A stretch of DNA of 64,000 bases from [Leptolyngbya] sp. PCC 7376 (GTDB lineage: Bacteria > Cyanobacteriota > Cyanobacteriia > Cyanobacteriales > MRBY01), in NCBI RefSeq assembly GCF_000316605.1, contig NC_019683.1, forward strand, positions 4,324,036 to 4,388,035, given 5' to 3'. Position 1 is the stretch's first letter. Each line of letters opens with the position of its first letter. Made by a program: the position numbers and the translations under genes. Of the stretch, positions 36,255 to 44,914 are shown piece by piece. Under the pieces are notes generated by a model. It was not told the DNA's origin. It saw only the letters and a program-made list of their open reading frames with translations, and did no database searches.

Positions 36255-37201
36255 TAGCAGCGAAGGAGAAGGTTAGGACATAGAACAGAAGGCTATTCTG
36301 ATGGCATCGAACAAATCCTCAGTCTTCTTGATGAGCTTACTTACCTCCTTCTTTAACCTCCCCCAAAACTTCTCTATCTTGTTCAGGTGTGGTGAGTAGG
36401 GTGGCAAAAATATCACTTCACATCCTGCCTTCGCCACCAATGTTTGTATTCTTTCCTTTGGATGAACACTGGCATTATCCAGAATAATAATTTGACCCGG
36501 AATCAACTCTGGCACTAAGCAATCCTCTACCCATTGGCAAACTAAGGCGCTGTTGGCATAGCCCTCAAATACCATCGGTGCTATCTGCTCTCCCTCTCGC
36601 CATCCTCCAATCACGCTAACTCGTTCTGTACGATGACCTAACTTCTCTGCGATAAACCTCTCTGACTTATGGCAGTAGCCATACCCATAATCTAAGGTAT
36701 TATCAAATCCACTTTCATCGATATATACGAGTCGTTCTTGGACATACTGCTTCAGTTGTGCCACAAATGCTTTTTCTAATTCTTTATCTCTCTCTTGATA
36801 TCGATAGGTCTTTTTTTTCGAGTAAATTCAATTTTCCGTAGAGCTTCACGTCTGGATGCATCACTAATAGACTCTGGCCATTTCTCCGCCATTTCCTTCT
36901 GGGTTAGATGCCCATATTTCTCTGCAAAAGCACGAAAAGCATCTAGATCATTAATCTTCGGTTGAGGGCCTCGACGGTAATCTGTCTTCGGAGCGACTGA
37001 ACCGATTTTCTCTCGTCGTTTCAGCCACAGGTCTAGCGTATTTCGGCTAATACCAAAGAAGCGACAGATATCACTTTTTCGTTCACCTTTATCGAAGGCG
37101 GCAACAGCTTTTAGGCGTAAATCAAGACTATGGGGAGCAGGCATGGCATCTATGTTTATTGCTTCTATCCTATTCTGTCTTAACCCACTCCTTGCCTGCT
37201 A
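36255..37201 (-). mobile_element. IS630-family element type b, complete, 947 bp
   Basis: The ends TAGCAGCGAAGGAG and CTCCTTGCCTGCTA are imperfect inverted repeats. TA is duplicated at 36253-36254 and 37202-37203. Removing the element plus one TA restores GCCACTATTTTTCTACAAGG, exactly as found uninterrupted at 3049-3068. A copy of identical length lies at 51162-52108. Confidence 0.92.
36273..37144 (-). CDS. IS630-family transposase, two frames
   Basis: The first frame (37144-36776, 122 aa) is the paired-type HTH: SLDLRLKAVAAFDKGERKSD, ICRFFGISRNTLDLWLKRRE, and a second HTH-like KKEMAEKWPESI-type stretch. The second frame (to 36273) holds the DDE domain: YIDESGFDNT, IILDNASVHPKE, SPHLNKIEKFWGRLKK. 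They meet at an A8 run (36813-36820 on this strand, preceded by CTCG). There a -1 shift from CGA-AAA-AAA-AGA to AAA-AAA-AAG-ACC joins IEFTRKK to KTYRYQERD. All catalytic residues are present, so this copy may be active. Confidence 0.85.
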
Positions 37202-37987
37202 TATTTTTCTACAAGGACGGCTGTTCCTGATTTAGAAAGCTTTCTCTAGACATGTGAGTTTCTGCCAACTCTCTATCCGTTGGCTCATTATCTCCCGATA
37301 TTCTCTGGCTGGATGCTGGTGTTGATGTGGGTGGAAGTATCCTCGTATCGGTTCAAATGCTGATAAAAATCGTTGGGCATGACCAGAGGACTTGAATCTG
37401 CCCATTCGCCTTTCCCTCACCCTCGTCGGTTGATGGGAATTCTATACTCGATTATTCAAGCCTCTATGCTGTCTATGCTCTACCCCTTTGAGTATGTTCT
37501 TTTTAGCGGCTCCATAACTCTTGAGTTTATCGGTGACTCACTCTAGGAACTGTCCCTTCTCCCTTGAGCAATCTCTTGAAGAACTTCTCTGCTGCTGCCC
37601 TATTTCGTCTGGATTGCAGAAGAATATCTAGGGTTTGACCTTCTTTATCCACGGCTCGTCAAAGGTAGTGATATTTGCCTTTTATTTTGAGTACAATTTC
37701 GTGTAGATGACATTTATCTGCTGACTTAGCTCGTTTACGACGAAGGTGGTTGGCAGAGGTTTGAGCAAACTTATGACACCATTGGTGGATAGTTCCATAA
37801 GTGATATCGATACCACGGTATTGCATCATCTTTTGGATATCGCGGTGGCTCAAGGGAAATGTGTAGTAAAGCCAGATGCAATGAGAGATGATCTCGCTTG
37901 GATAGCGATGTCTTTTGTAGAAATGATTCATTCGCTCATTTGACAGAATCCTTGTCGTGAAAACCTTTCACTTAAGTTGACAATGCC

Positions 37988-38335
37988 GGCAAGATAGTTG
38001 CATTTTTGTCTACATTCTTTTTATTCCACCCTTACACCTTTAGGACTATCAAACTCTAAATACAAAAATCAAAAGATATTGAAACCCTCCTGTATATATA
38101 TATACTTCTGTGTACTGTTGCAAACTTTAGTAACAAAGCCCTGTCAATCTAAAAACTTCTACCATACTGATATCTGTCAGTAAGAGTTTTTTAAATCTAA
38201 AAATTTGCTTAACAAATTTGAGCTTTTAAGCTTAATCTTTCTGAGGCAATTCGTTCCTTACCTAAGCTTGATATTAGCCTTGAAATTGCCAAGCATGATA
38301 GAGAAAAACCTATAGTTAAAAACTGTATTTATCAA
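37988..38335. promoter_or_regulatory. Upstream region of the biosynthesis-like cluster
   Basis: 348 bp, AT-rich and without a gene. It contains a TATATATATATA run (about 38091-38102) and an 18-bp dyad TACTGA-TATCTG-TCAGTA at 38165-38182 that could be an operator. No regulator gene is adjacent. A short plus-strand frame at 37998-38183 has no support. Confidence 0.35.
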
Positions 38336-39112
38336 ATGAACAGCTATAGCACTACCAAAGATGAGCAGTTTGATCAATGGCAATCTCACCTTAAAGGGAT
38401 TTTGTCAAAACAAGCTTGGCTCGCAAGTATTCCGCTAAACCAACTCAGTCAAGTTCAAATAAATACATCACCTCTCCGAGTTGCGTCATTCTGGTATCAT
38501 TTTAGCGTTTTTGCAGCCGATTTTCTCTGTTTAGCTTTGCCATTATTGCAGAGTCATACAAACCGTAGTTACGTTGCCCAGACAGTCGATGAAGAATTGG
38601 GTCATGGCGAGCCGTCTCAAGTTCACTCCGTTTTATTGTTAGAAGCACTAGAACAAGCAGGAATCGATAAACAAGAACTTATTGCTTACCCAACAACTGA
38701 GCTGGACGACATTCTGAATTCTTTAAGAAACAAGCTGCTGAACTCAAAGAATGACTATGAAGTTGCTGGATTTTTCTTGGGATTTGAGCTTTTAGCTGAG
38801 CATAATATTTCCCATGTATTTGAGTGCCTACAGCCCTATAACTGCGCAAGGGAAGAATTATTAGAAACGCCATATTTTCAAGAGCATTTCAAGGTAGAAC
38901 CTGAGCATATTAGAAGGGCTTTAACTATGGGCTTGAATTGTTGTTCTGACGAACATCAAATTAAAGCAATGATACACAATTACCACCATGGAATTGTTTT
39001 TTGGAATCGTTTTTGGAATGTTGTCCACCAGGATATTCTGGAGGCTAATCAGCAATTAGGAAGTCAGCAAGATTATGCTTTGAAACTTCCCTCTTTGCTG
39101 ACTGTTAGTTGA
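38336..39112 (+). CDS. Heme-oxygenase-like diiron enzyme (HDO/TENA-type)
   Basis: 258 aa, all helical. A ligand set fitting the HDO superfamily is visible: TVDEELGHGE (Glu87, His90), FELLAEH (Glu151) and FQEHFKVEPEHIRRAL, which gives H-x3-E-x2-H (184, 188, 191). This is the place of the usual H-x3-D-x3-H or similar. HDO enzymes use two irons and oxygen to oxidise or cleave amino acids, fatty acids or amines. Members include BesC, UndA and the SznF central domain. It is the first gene of a nine-gene run, 26 nt before the SDR gene, so it may act early in the pathway. The substrate is unknown. Confidence 0.72.
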   Translation: MNSYSTTKDEQFDQWQSHLKGILSKQAWLASIPLNQLSQVQINTSPLRVASFWYHFSVFAADFLCLALPLLQSHTNRSYVAQTVDEELGHGEPSQVHSVLLLEALEQAGIDKQELIAYPTTELDDILNSLRNKLLNSKNDYEVAGFFLGFELLAEHNISHVFECLQPYNCAREELLETPYFQEHFKVEPEHIRRALTMGLNCCSDEHQIKAMIHNYHHGIVFWNRFWNVVHQDILEANQQLGSQQDYALKLPSLLTVS

Positions 39113-39137
39113 AATATTTTGGATTGGAAATGAAGTT

Positions 39138-39962
39138 ATGGAGCTTGGACTAAATAATCGTGTCGCCCTAGTCTGTGCAAGCAGTCAAGGGCTTGGCAAA
39201 GCAATTGCGACGTCTCTCGCTAGAGAAGGAAGCAATATTGCGATCTGTGGGCGTAACTCAGAAACTCTGGAGAAAACTCGTCAGGCTCTAGCAGCTCAAA
39301 CTAATGCCAAAATTATTGGCGTTGTTGCTGATTTGAGTGTGAAAAAAGATATAGAAAAGCTTCTGGATACTGTACAAACTCAACTTGGTTCGATAGAGAT
39401 TCTCGTGAATAATACGGGTAACCCGCCCGTCGGTAAGCTAGATCAACTAGATGACTCAGATTGGGACGATGCTTACCAATTGGTATTGATGAGTGCCATT
39501 CGACTCATTAAACAAGTCGTTCCTGATATGCAAAAAAATGGCTGGGGGCGAATCGTTAATATTGCCACCAGTGCGGTTGAACAGCCTAGAGGTGATCTTC
39601 TAATATCTACTACTTTGAGATCTGGGTTAGCGTCTTTTAGTCGGGCGATCGCCGCAGATTTAGCCAGACAAAATGTTCTCATCCATACAGTGTGTCCTGG
39701 TGTTATTAGCACGGGAGCAATGTTGAACTTAGCTGAAAAAATGTCCGTTGAAGGAAACATTTCATTGGAAGCTGCTAAAGATCAATTAGCATTTGGCATC
39801 CCGATGGGACGCATGGGCACACCAGAGGAAGTCGCAGATCTAGTGACTTGTTTAGCCTCAGACAAACTGAGCTATATGACGGGTCAAAGCATTACGATCG
39901 ATGGCGGTAAACTAACAGTCCCTCTTAAAAGCGCCTACGCAGAAGCTTCAAGAAATCCATAA
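39138..39962 (+). CDS. Short-chain dehydrogenase/reductase, atypical active site
   Basis: 274 aa. The cofactor-binding N-terminus ALVCASSQGLGKAIATSLAR (T/A-S-x3-G-x-G), the adenine-site VVADLS, NNTG and the Ser region VNIATSAVEQP are normal. The canonical Y-x3-K is replaced: the aligned stretch reads DLLISTTLRSGLASFSRAIA, giving Ser/Thr and Arg. The C-terminal GQSITIDGG is typical of FabG-like SDRs. Related SDRs with an LSN..R form at this site exist, so it may still be an enzyme. It belongs to the cluster. Confidence 0.85.
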   Translation: MELGLNNRVALVCASSQGLGKAIATSLAREGSNIAICGRNSETLEKTRQALAAQTNAKIIGVVADLSVKKDIEKLLDTVQTQLGSIEILVNNTGNPPVGKLDQLDDSDWDDAYQLVLMSAIRLIKQVVPDMQKNGWGRIVNIATSAVEQPRGDLLISTTLRSGLASFSRAIAADLARQNVLIHTVCPGVISTGAMLNLAEKMSVEGNISLEAAKDQLAFGIPMGRMGTPEEVADLVTCLASDKLSYMTGQSITIDGGKLTVPLKSAYAEASRNP

Positions 39963-40071
39963 AAACTATGAAGTGATAACTTCAAAGAGATGATTATTTT
40001 AGATGCTCTTTATGTGAAATATAAATCATATCTCTGTTTTTTGAATAACCCTTTGAATTATTGAATTTAAA

Positions 40072-40764
40072 ATGGATACTACCGGATCTATTGCAGAAAG
40101 AATTGAGAAAGTTTGTGCTGTTTTGCCAGCATCAGTAAAATTAATCGCTGTATCAAAACAAGCCTCCGCAGAAGCTATTCGCGCAGCCTATGCAGCAGGA
40201 CTTCGAGACTTTGCAGAAAGTAAAGTTCAAGAAGAAGCAAAAAAGCAAGAAGAGCTCAAAGATTTAACCGATATTACTTGGCATTTAATTGGTCATTTGC
40301 AGAGTAACAAAGCGGCTAAAGCGATACAACAATTTCAATGGATTCAGTCGGTAGATACATTAAAGCTAGCCCGTAGACTGAATCAATTAGCAGGAGAATT
40401 ATCCCGTACTCCCTCTGTCTGTCTACAAGTCAAAGTGTTGCCTGATCCCGATAAATTTGGTTTAAGTATCCAAGAGCTGATGACTGCTCTAGCCGAGCTT
40501 AATGAGTTGCAAAACCTCAAGATTCGAGGGCTAATGACAATCTTGCCTCTAGGACTGACTGATACACAAATTCTCGAAGGATTTAAGAGCCTAAAACAGC
40601 TCTCTCTTGATATCAACAACCAGAATCTATCCCGCATTCAAATTGAAGAATTATCTATGGGAATGTCTGGTGACTATGCTTTAGCCATTGAAGCTGGATC
40701 AACAATGGTTCGAGTTGGCCGGAGTATTTTTGGAGAGAGAAAAGTTATGTCAAAGAGCGTATAA
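40072..40764 (+). CDS. YggS/PipY-type PLP-binding protein
   Basis: 230 aa, TIM-barrel of the alanine-racemase type. The PLP lysine is in VKLIAVSKQASAEAIRAAY. The family's FGENRVQE is changed to FAESKVQEEAKK; HLIGHLQSNKAAKAI, KFGLS and LSMGMSGDYALAIEAGSTMVRVG are retained. These proteins buffer PLP and affect amino-acid homeostasis. The housekeeping pipY of cyanobacteria normally sits next to pipX, which is absent here. So this is probably a second copy recruited to the cluster, perhaps to supply or guard PLP for the aminotransferase. Confidence 0.85.
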   Translation: MDTTGSIAERIEKVCAVLPASVKLIAVSKQASAEAIRAAYAAGLRDFAESKVQEEAKKQEELKDLTDITWHLIGHLQSNKAAKAIQQFQWIQSVDTLKLARRLNQLAGELSRTPSVCLQVKVLPDPDKFGLSIQELMTALAELNELQNLKIRGLMTILPLGLTDTQILEGFKSLKQLSLDINNQNLSRIQIEELSMGMSGDYALAIEAGSTMVRVGRSIFGERKVMSKSV

Positions 40765-40829
40765 GCAAACTGAAATGACATTTTAAATCACTCTATTTTT
40801 GAACAAATTATCTTTCTAATCGAAACAAC

Positions 40830-41762
40830 ATGAGCATCACTCAAAAAACTCTCGACATAAACCATTTGTCACTCCAGACTATCAAGCCAGTTCTTGAATC
40901 TTCGGCTCTATCTTCCAGCCAAATCAAAGGTTATCAAGACGATGGTTTTGTGATCATCCGTAAATTCTTTACTCCAGAAGAAATTGCTCCTTTACAAGAA
41001 ATAATCAAGAGCAATCCTGATTTTAATAACTTCTGGACAAAAAGAAACACTGACAAAAGTGGTGATAATTTCAAGGTTGCTGTGTGGACAGAGCTAGGTA
41101 ACAGTATATTTGGCGTGATTCCTCGCATGGCGAGAATGATTAATGCTGCCGAAGCTTTATTAGAGCAAAAATGTTACCATTGGCACTCCAAAATTGTTAA
41201 AGTGCAACCTAACAATACAGGTTTAGCATGGCATCAAGACTATGACTATTGGTATCAAGATGGTTGTCTTTTTCCACAGCTTTTAACTTGTACGATTGCT
41301 TTGAGTCCTGCCAATAAAAATAACGGCTGTTTACAAGTTGTCAAAGGGTCTCATTTAGTTGGTCGTGTCAATCATGTTTCTGTGAAGGAGAGAGGAAATC
41401 AAAATATTCCAGAATCTCCTAGATTAGAAAAAATTTTAGAAAGACATGAAGTTGTTTACTGTGAGCTTGAGCCAGGAGATGTTGTCTTTTTTCATGCGAA
41501 TACCCTGCATGGTTCTGGGGCGAATAGCTCTGAAAACTCTCGCATCCTAATGCACTCTAGCTATAATGCCGCGAATAATGCTCCTTTTATTAAAGAAGGG
41601 CAAGAGCACCATCAATATCGTCCGTTAATAAAGCTATCTGACTCAACTATTAGAGAGAATCAGTATACTCCAGGCTTTGATATCAATGACTTTCATCCCA
41701 CTGAAACAAATAATAGTTTAGGTAAGGGCGTTTTTTACAGGAAGAGTTGGGACTCAGAATAA
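40830..41762 (+). CDS. PhyH-family Fe(II)/2-oxoglutarate dioxygenase
   Basis: 310 aa. The iron triad is His135-x-Asp137 (LAWHQDYDYW) and His227 (NTLHGSGANSS); Arg238 (SENSRILMH) would bind 2-oxoglutarate. The N-terminal GYQDDGFVIIRKFFTPEEI and GCLQVVKGSHL are typical PhyH parts. The family hydroxylates or cyclises small molecules in many natural-product pathways. It has no signal peptide and is cytosolic. The MBL gene follows after a clear GGAGG site. Confidence 0.88.
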   Translation: MSITQKTLDINHLSLQTIKPVLESSALSSSQIKGYQDDGFVIIRKFFTPEEIAPLQEIIKSNPDFNNFWTKRNTDKSGDNFKVAVWTELGNSIFGVIPRMARMINAAEALLEQKCYHWHSKIVKVQPNNTGLAWHQDYDYWYQDGCLFPQLLTCTIALSPANKNNGCLQVVKGSHLVGRVNHVSVKERGNQNIPESPRLEKILERHEVVYCELEPGDVVFFHANTLHGSGANSSENSRILMHSSYNAANNAPFIKEGQEHHQYRPLIKLSDSTIRENQYTPGFDINDFHPTETNNSLGKGVFYRKSWDSE

Positions 41763-41779
41763 GGCTAGGAGGTCAAACT

Positions 41780-42631
41780 ATGAATTGGAACATAGGTGAT
41801 GTTCTCGTTAAATCGGTCATTGAACTTGACATTTCAGTGGACCCAGATTTCAGTCTTCCTGATGCTACGGCTAAAAATTTATCCTCTGATTTTGATTGGC
41901 TTAAACCATATTTTGTTGATCAAGATGGCCGATTGAAATTTAGAGTTCAAGCACTTTTAATCGAGTCCTATGGTCAAAAAATTATTATTGATACTTGTAT
42001 TGGTAATGATAAAAAGCGAGCAGAACCAGCATTTAATGAACTCAATGGATTCTTTCTAGAAGATATTACGAAGGCTGGCTTCTCGCGCCATGATGTTAAC
42101 ATCGTTGTGTGTACTCATTTGCATTACGATCATGTTGGCTGGAACACGATGAAAGTCCATGGTGAATGGATTCCAACATTCCCGAATGCTCGCTATTTGA
42201 TGGCCGAATCGGAAGTTAAATATTGCAAAGAGCAGGAAGATGATTTCTGGGTGAAAACTTTTGGGGATTCGGTTGCCCCAGTGTTTAAAGCTGGATTAGT
42301 TGATTTGGTTGATTGCAACTATCAGATTACGCCAGAAATAAGGTTGTTCCATACTCCGGGTCATACTCCGGGGCATTGTAGTGTGGCGATCACCTCCCAA
42401 GGTAAAAATGCAGTGATCACGGGAGATGTGATGCATCATCCCTGTCAATGTGCTCATCCAGATTGGCTCTGTACTGCGGATACTTCTCCCGAACAAGCAG
42501 AAGCCACTCGACGAGCTTTTTTAGAGAAAGTTAGTGAGCAAAATATTTTAGTTATTGGGACTCACTGGTCTGCCCCTAAGCCAGTCAAAATCAGCAAACA
42601 TAATATGGCATGGAAAGTAGATATAGCTTGA
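41780..42631 (+). CDS. MBL-fold metallo-hydrolase
   Basis: 283 aa from ATG 41780, 8 nt after AGGAGG; the longer frame overlapping the previous gene is rejected. The zinc site is HLHYDHVGW (His113, His115, Asp117, His118), with HTPGHTPGH, ITGDVMHHP and GTHWSAP supplying the other ligands. It belongs to the lactonase-like branch of the fold. In the cluster it could hydrolyse an ester, lactone or thioester intermediate. Confidence 0.85.
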   Translation: MNWNIGDVLVKSVIELDISVDPDFSLPDATAKNLSSDFDWLKPYFVDQDGRLKFRVQALLIESYGQKIIIDTCIGNDKKRAEPAFNELNGFFLEDITKAGFSRHDVNIVVCTHLHYDHVGWNTMKVHGEWIPTFPNARYLMAESEVKYCKEQEDDFWVKTFGDSVAPVFKAGLVDLVDCNYQITPEIRLFHTPGHTPGHCSVAITSQGKNAVITGDVMHHPCQCAHPDWLCTADTSPEQAEATRRAFLEKVSEQNILVIGTHWSAPKPVKISKHNMAWKVDIA

Positions 42632-42670
42632 TATAAACTACACAGTCATTTAATTGATAAATTAGATCAA

Positions 42671-43507
42671 ATGAAACATGGATCAGGGATAAAAGAGCTA
42701 GAATTGCTCAATATTGAATGGCAATTAGATCATCATTCTGCAAAACAAAAACATCGTCAAAAGATTGTTGATAGTCTTGATATTCAGTCCGGTGATATTG
42801 TTCTGGATTTAGGGTGTGGTGCTGGTTTATGGTCTTCTCTTTTTGCAGAAAAGGTCAAACCCCATGGCAAGGTAATTGGGGTTGATATGGATTCGCGCTG
42901 GATTGAGTATGCTCAGCAGAATTTAAAGGAAAATCCTCTGCAAAGTCTGATTGAATACCAAGTTGCTAATTTAAATGAGCTAGATTTTAAAGACAATACT
43001 TTTGACTTAGTTTTTATTAGTGGTTGCTCTCCTTATTTAGCTGATATTAATGCGGCTTTAAATAAGCAAAAACGCATCATCAAAGCAGGAGGAAAAATTG
43101 CCGATCGTAGTTGGGATGATGGTATGTTCATTGTCCATCCGATTAATCCGCTTCTTTCTGCAAAGGTAATGTTGGCGATCGCCCAAGCGTCTGAAGCAAT
43201 AAATCCTAATATTTACTTTGACAATTATTTTGGTCGAAAATCCCACAGCATTTTCAAAGATTGTGGCTTTAAAGACGTTAAAACCACTTCATATAGCGTA
43301 CAAATGCTAGCGCCTCTCTCTGAAGTAGAAAAGCGGTACATCCGAGGCAATGCTCAATTATATGAAAAAATTTCAGCCCCTTATCTGTCAGCAGAAGATA
43401 TCAAACAATGGAGTAGTTCTTTTGACCCAAACTCTGAAGAATATGTGCTCGACCGTGATGATGTTTATTACGGAATCCTAGAAGTTTTAACAACAGGAAT
43501 TCTTTGA
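42671..43507 (+). CDS. Class I SAM-dependent methyltransferase (first of two)
   Basis: 278 aa. The SAM site is DIVLDLGCGAGLWSSLFAEK (about 43-60), followed by VIGVDMDSRWIEYAQQN (acidic residue for the ribose), ANLNELDFKDNTFDLVFISG and an IIKAGGKIADRSW motif. The C-terminal part is helical. N- or O-methylation of a small molecule is likely from context. It differs in sequence from the second methyltransferase of the cluster at 46292. Confidence 0.85.
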   Translation: MKHGSGIKELELLNIEWQLDHHSAKQKHRQKIVDSLDIQSGDIVLDLGCGAGLWSSLFAEKVKPHGKVIGVDMDSRWIEYAQQNLKENPLQSLIEYQVANLNELDFKDNTFDLVFISGCSPYLADINAALNKQKRIIKAGGKIADRSWDDGMFIVHPINPLLSAKVMLAIAQASEAINPNIYFDNYFGRKSHSIFKDCGFKDVKTTSYSVQMLAPLSEVEKRYIRGNAQLYEKISAPYLSAEDIKQWSSSFDPNSEEYVLDRDDVYYGILEVLTTGIL

Positions 43508-43541
43508 ATTTCACTATTTTTTAGTACAAAAGGATAGAGCT

Positions 43542-44882
43542 TTGATTACTACACAATCCCTCAAATATACTGTTACCCATCAATTTGAAGATCTTAATAT
43601 CAGTGACCAACAATTTAAGACTTTAATTGAACTTGCGAGTTGGCAACGCATGCCAAAATTTCCGCGTCGAGGCAGAATGGCATGGCACCTTTTAGAGCAA
43701 CCTGTCTCTTTAGCCAATCGTCCTAGTCATAAACTACGAGCTGCGAAATTAAAAGGTGTAGGTGCTTGGAACCCTCCTGATACAAGTCGCCATCGTGATC
43801 CACTATTGGATACTTTCACTGAAGTACCCATTCCACCAACAACAAAACCTTTAGACAGTTTTGCAACTTACCCTCACTTCGGTTTTAACCAAGCAGGAGA
43901 ATATACTTTTGTTTATAGTAACCCTGCTCCAGTAGGAGGAATTCTTCATAGTCGCGCTCTATTGGAATATCGTAGTGCTCAAACTTTAGTAGAAAAAGGT
44001 GTGCCTACCATTATCCCGGTGGCAGTGATTCAGTATGGTGAAGAGTATCGCTTTCTTGATCAGCCGATGGGAGCTGTAATTTCACTAGTACCAGATACTG
44101 CTCCCTATCGCTTATCGGAAATTCAGTTTGGTAAGGCGACCCATCGAGGCATCGATCCAGAAGCAGATAAATATTATGATCGCATTCGGGAATCTTTGGG
44201 AATTGAAGGTGATCCGCTAAGTGAAGTAACGCGTCTAAAAACCATCAAAATTTTAGCTAGAAAAATTGGTGAGGGCATTAGACAATTTACGATAGCTGGA
44301 CTCTATCGTTACTCTCCTGAATGGTCGAATTTCGATTTTGATTTTGAACATCAAGAAATCCTCTTTACAGATTTAGATTCAACGCGGCATATGGATGAAA
44401 TTCCAGCCGAGTTTCGCACTTTGCAAGCATTGCGTGATTTAGGCTCTGTAGTTTACCGGACAATCGCTAAGTTTTCTACACCTGCTGTCTTAGATACTTA
44501 TACATTAACTAATTTGCTCGAATATGATCCTTTATTTGAGTTGATTAGTGGCTATTTCCCCAAGGCTACAGAGCAAGAAATTAGCTCCATTACTAAGAAG
44601 TTATGGAATTGTTTTGTTCCTTATCTCTTTATGTTGAAAAAATATAGAAGAGAGATTCAAGATACTTGGTCTAAGGAAAGACGTAGAAGCTACAAAATGG
44701 ATCATGATCTTTTCTATATTTTAGCCATGACTATTTTGTATCCATTATTCCAGAAATCAGATGTATTTAAGCTATATCCTTCCAGCTTAACTGAAGGAGA
44801 TTTGATGAAAAAAGCAAAGAACTATTTGGGCGATCGCCATGAATATTTCTTATATCTATTGGAAGATACGAAAACACCCTAA
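43542..44882 (+). CDS. Unrecognised 446-aa protein, possibly kinase-like
   Basis: No family recognised. TTG 43542 is taken as start because AGGA lies about 9 nt upstream and the next ATG is far inside. Several parts recall a protein-kinase-like fold: a basic N-lobe stretch RAAKLKGVG, a helix with Glu142 (SRALLEYRSAQTLVEKGVP), a hinge-like MGAVISLVP, and then PEWSNFDFDFEHQEILFTDLDSTRH. There Asn263 and the D-L-D (277-279) sit where the catalytic-loop Asn and the DFG-type metal residue would be. The usual catalytic Asp before that Asn is not obvious. The C-terminal 150 residues are helical and basic. It sits in the middle of the cluster and could phosphorylate or activate an intermediate; this is inference only. 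Confidence 0.6.
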   Translation: MITTQSLKYTVTHQFEDLNISDQQFKTLIELASWQRMPKFPRRGRMAWHLLEQPVSLANRPSHKLRAAKLKGVGAWNPPDTSRHRDPLLDTFTEVPIPPTTKPLDSFATYPHFGFNQAGEYTFVYSNPAPVGGILHSRALLEYRSAQTLVEKGVPTIIPVAVIQYGEEYRFLDQPMGAVISLVPDTAPYRLSEIQFGKATHRGIDPEADKYYDRIRESLGIEGDPLSEVTRLKTIKILARKIGEGIRQFTIAGLYRYSPEWSNFDFDFEHQEILFTDLDSTRHMDEIPAEFRTLQALRDLGSVVYRTIAKFSTPAVLDTYTLTNLLEYDPLFELISGYFPKATEQEISSITKKLWNCFVPYLFMLKKYRREIQDTWSKERRRSYKMDHDLFYILAMTILYPLFQKSDVFKLYPSSLTEGDLMKKAKNYLGDRHEYFLYLLEDTKTP

Positions 44883-44914
44883 AACTCAATTCAAAAAAAC
44901 GGAGATTAAATTCA

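Larger units (their letters stand above)
36214..37987 (-). mobile_element. IS6-family element copy C carrying a nested IS630
   Basis: The left end ATTGTCAACTTAACTG is near 36215; the right end CTTAAGTTGACAATGCC stops at 37987. The transposase remnant begins MNHFYKRHRYPSEIISHCIW (37931). It is ruined by a stop in place of Trp (near 37658), a 2-bp deletion near 37537, the shared TAG after LNNRV (about 37444) and the IS630 insertion at 36255-37201. Without the IS630 the element is about 825 bp, a normal IS6 size. Confidence 0.85.
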
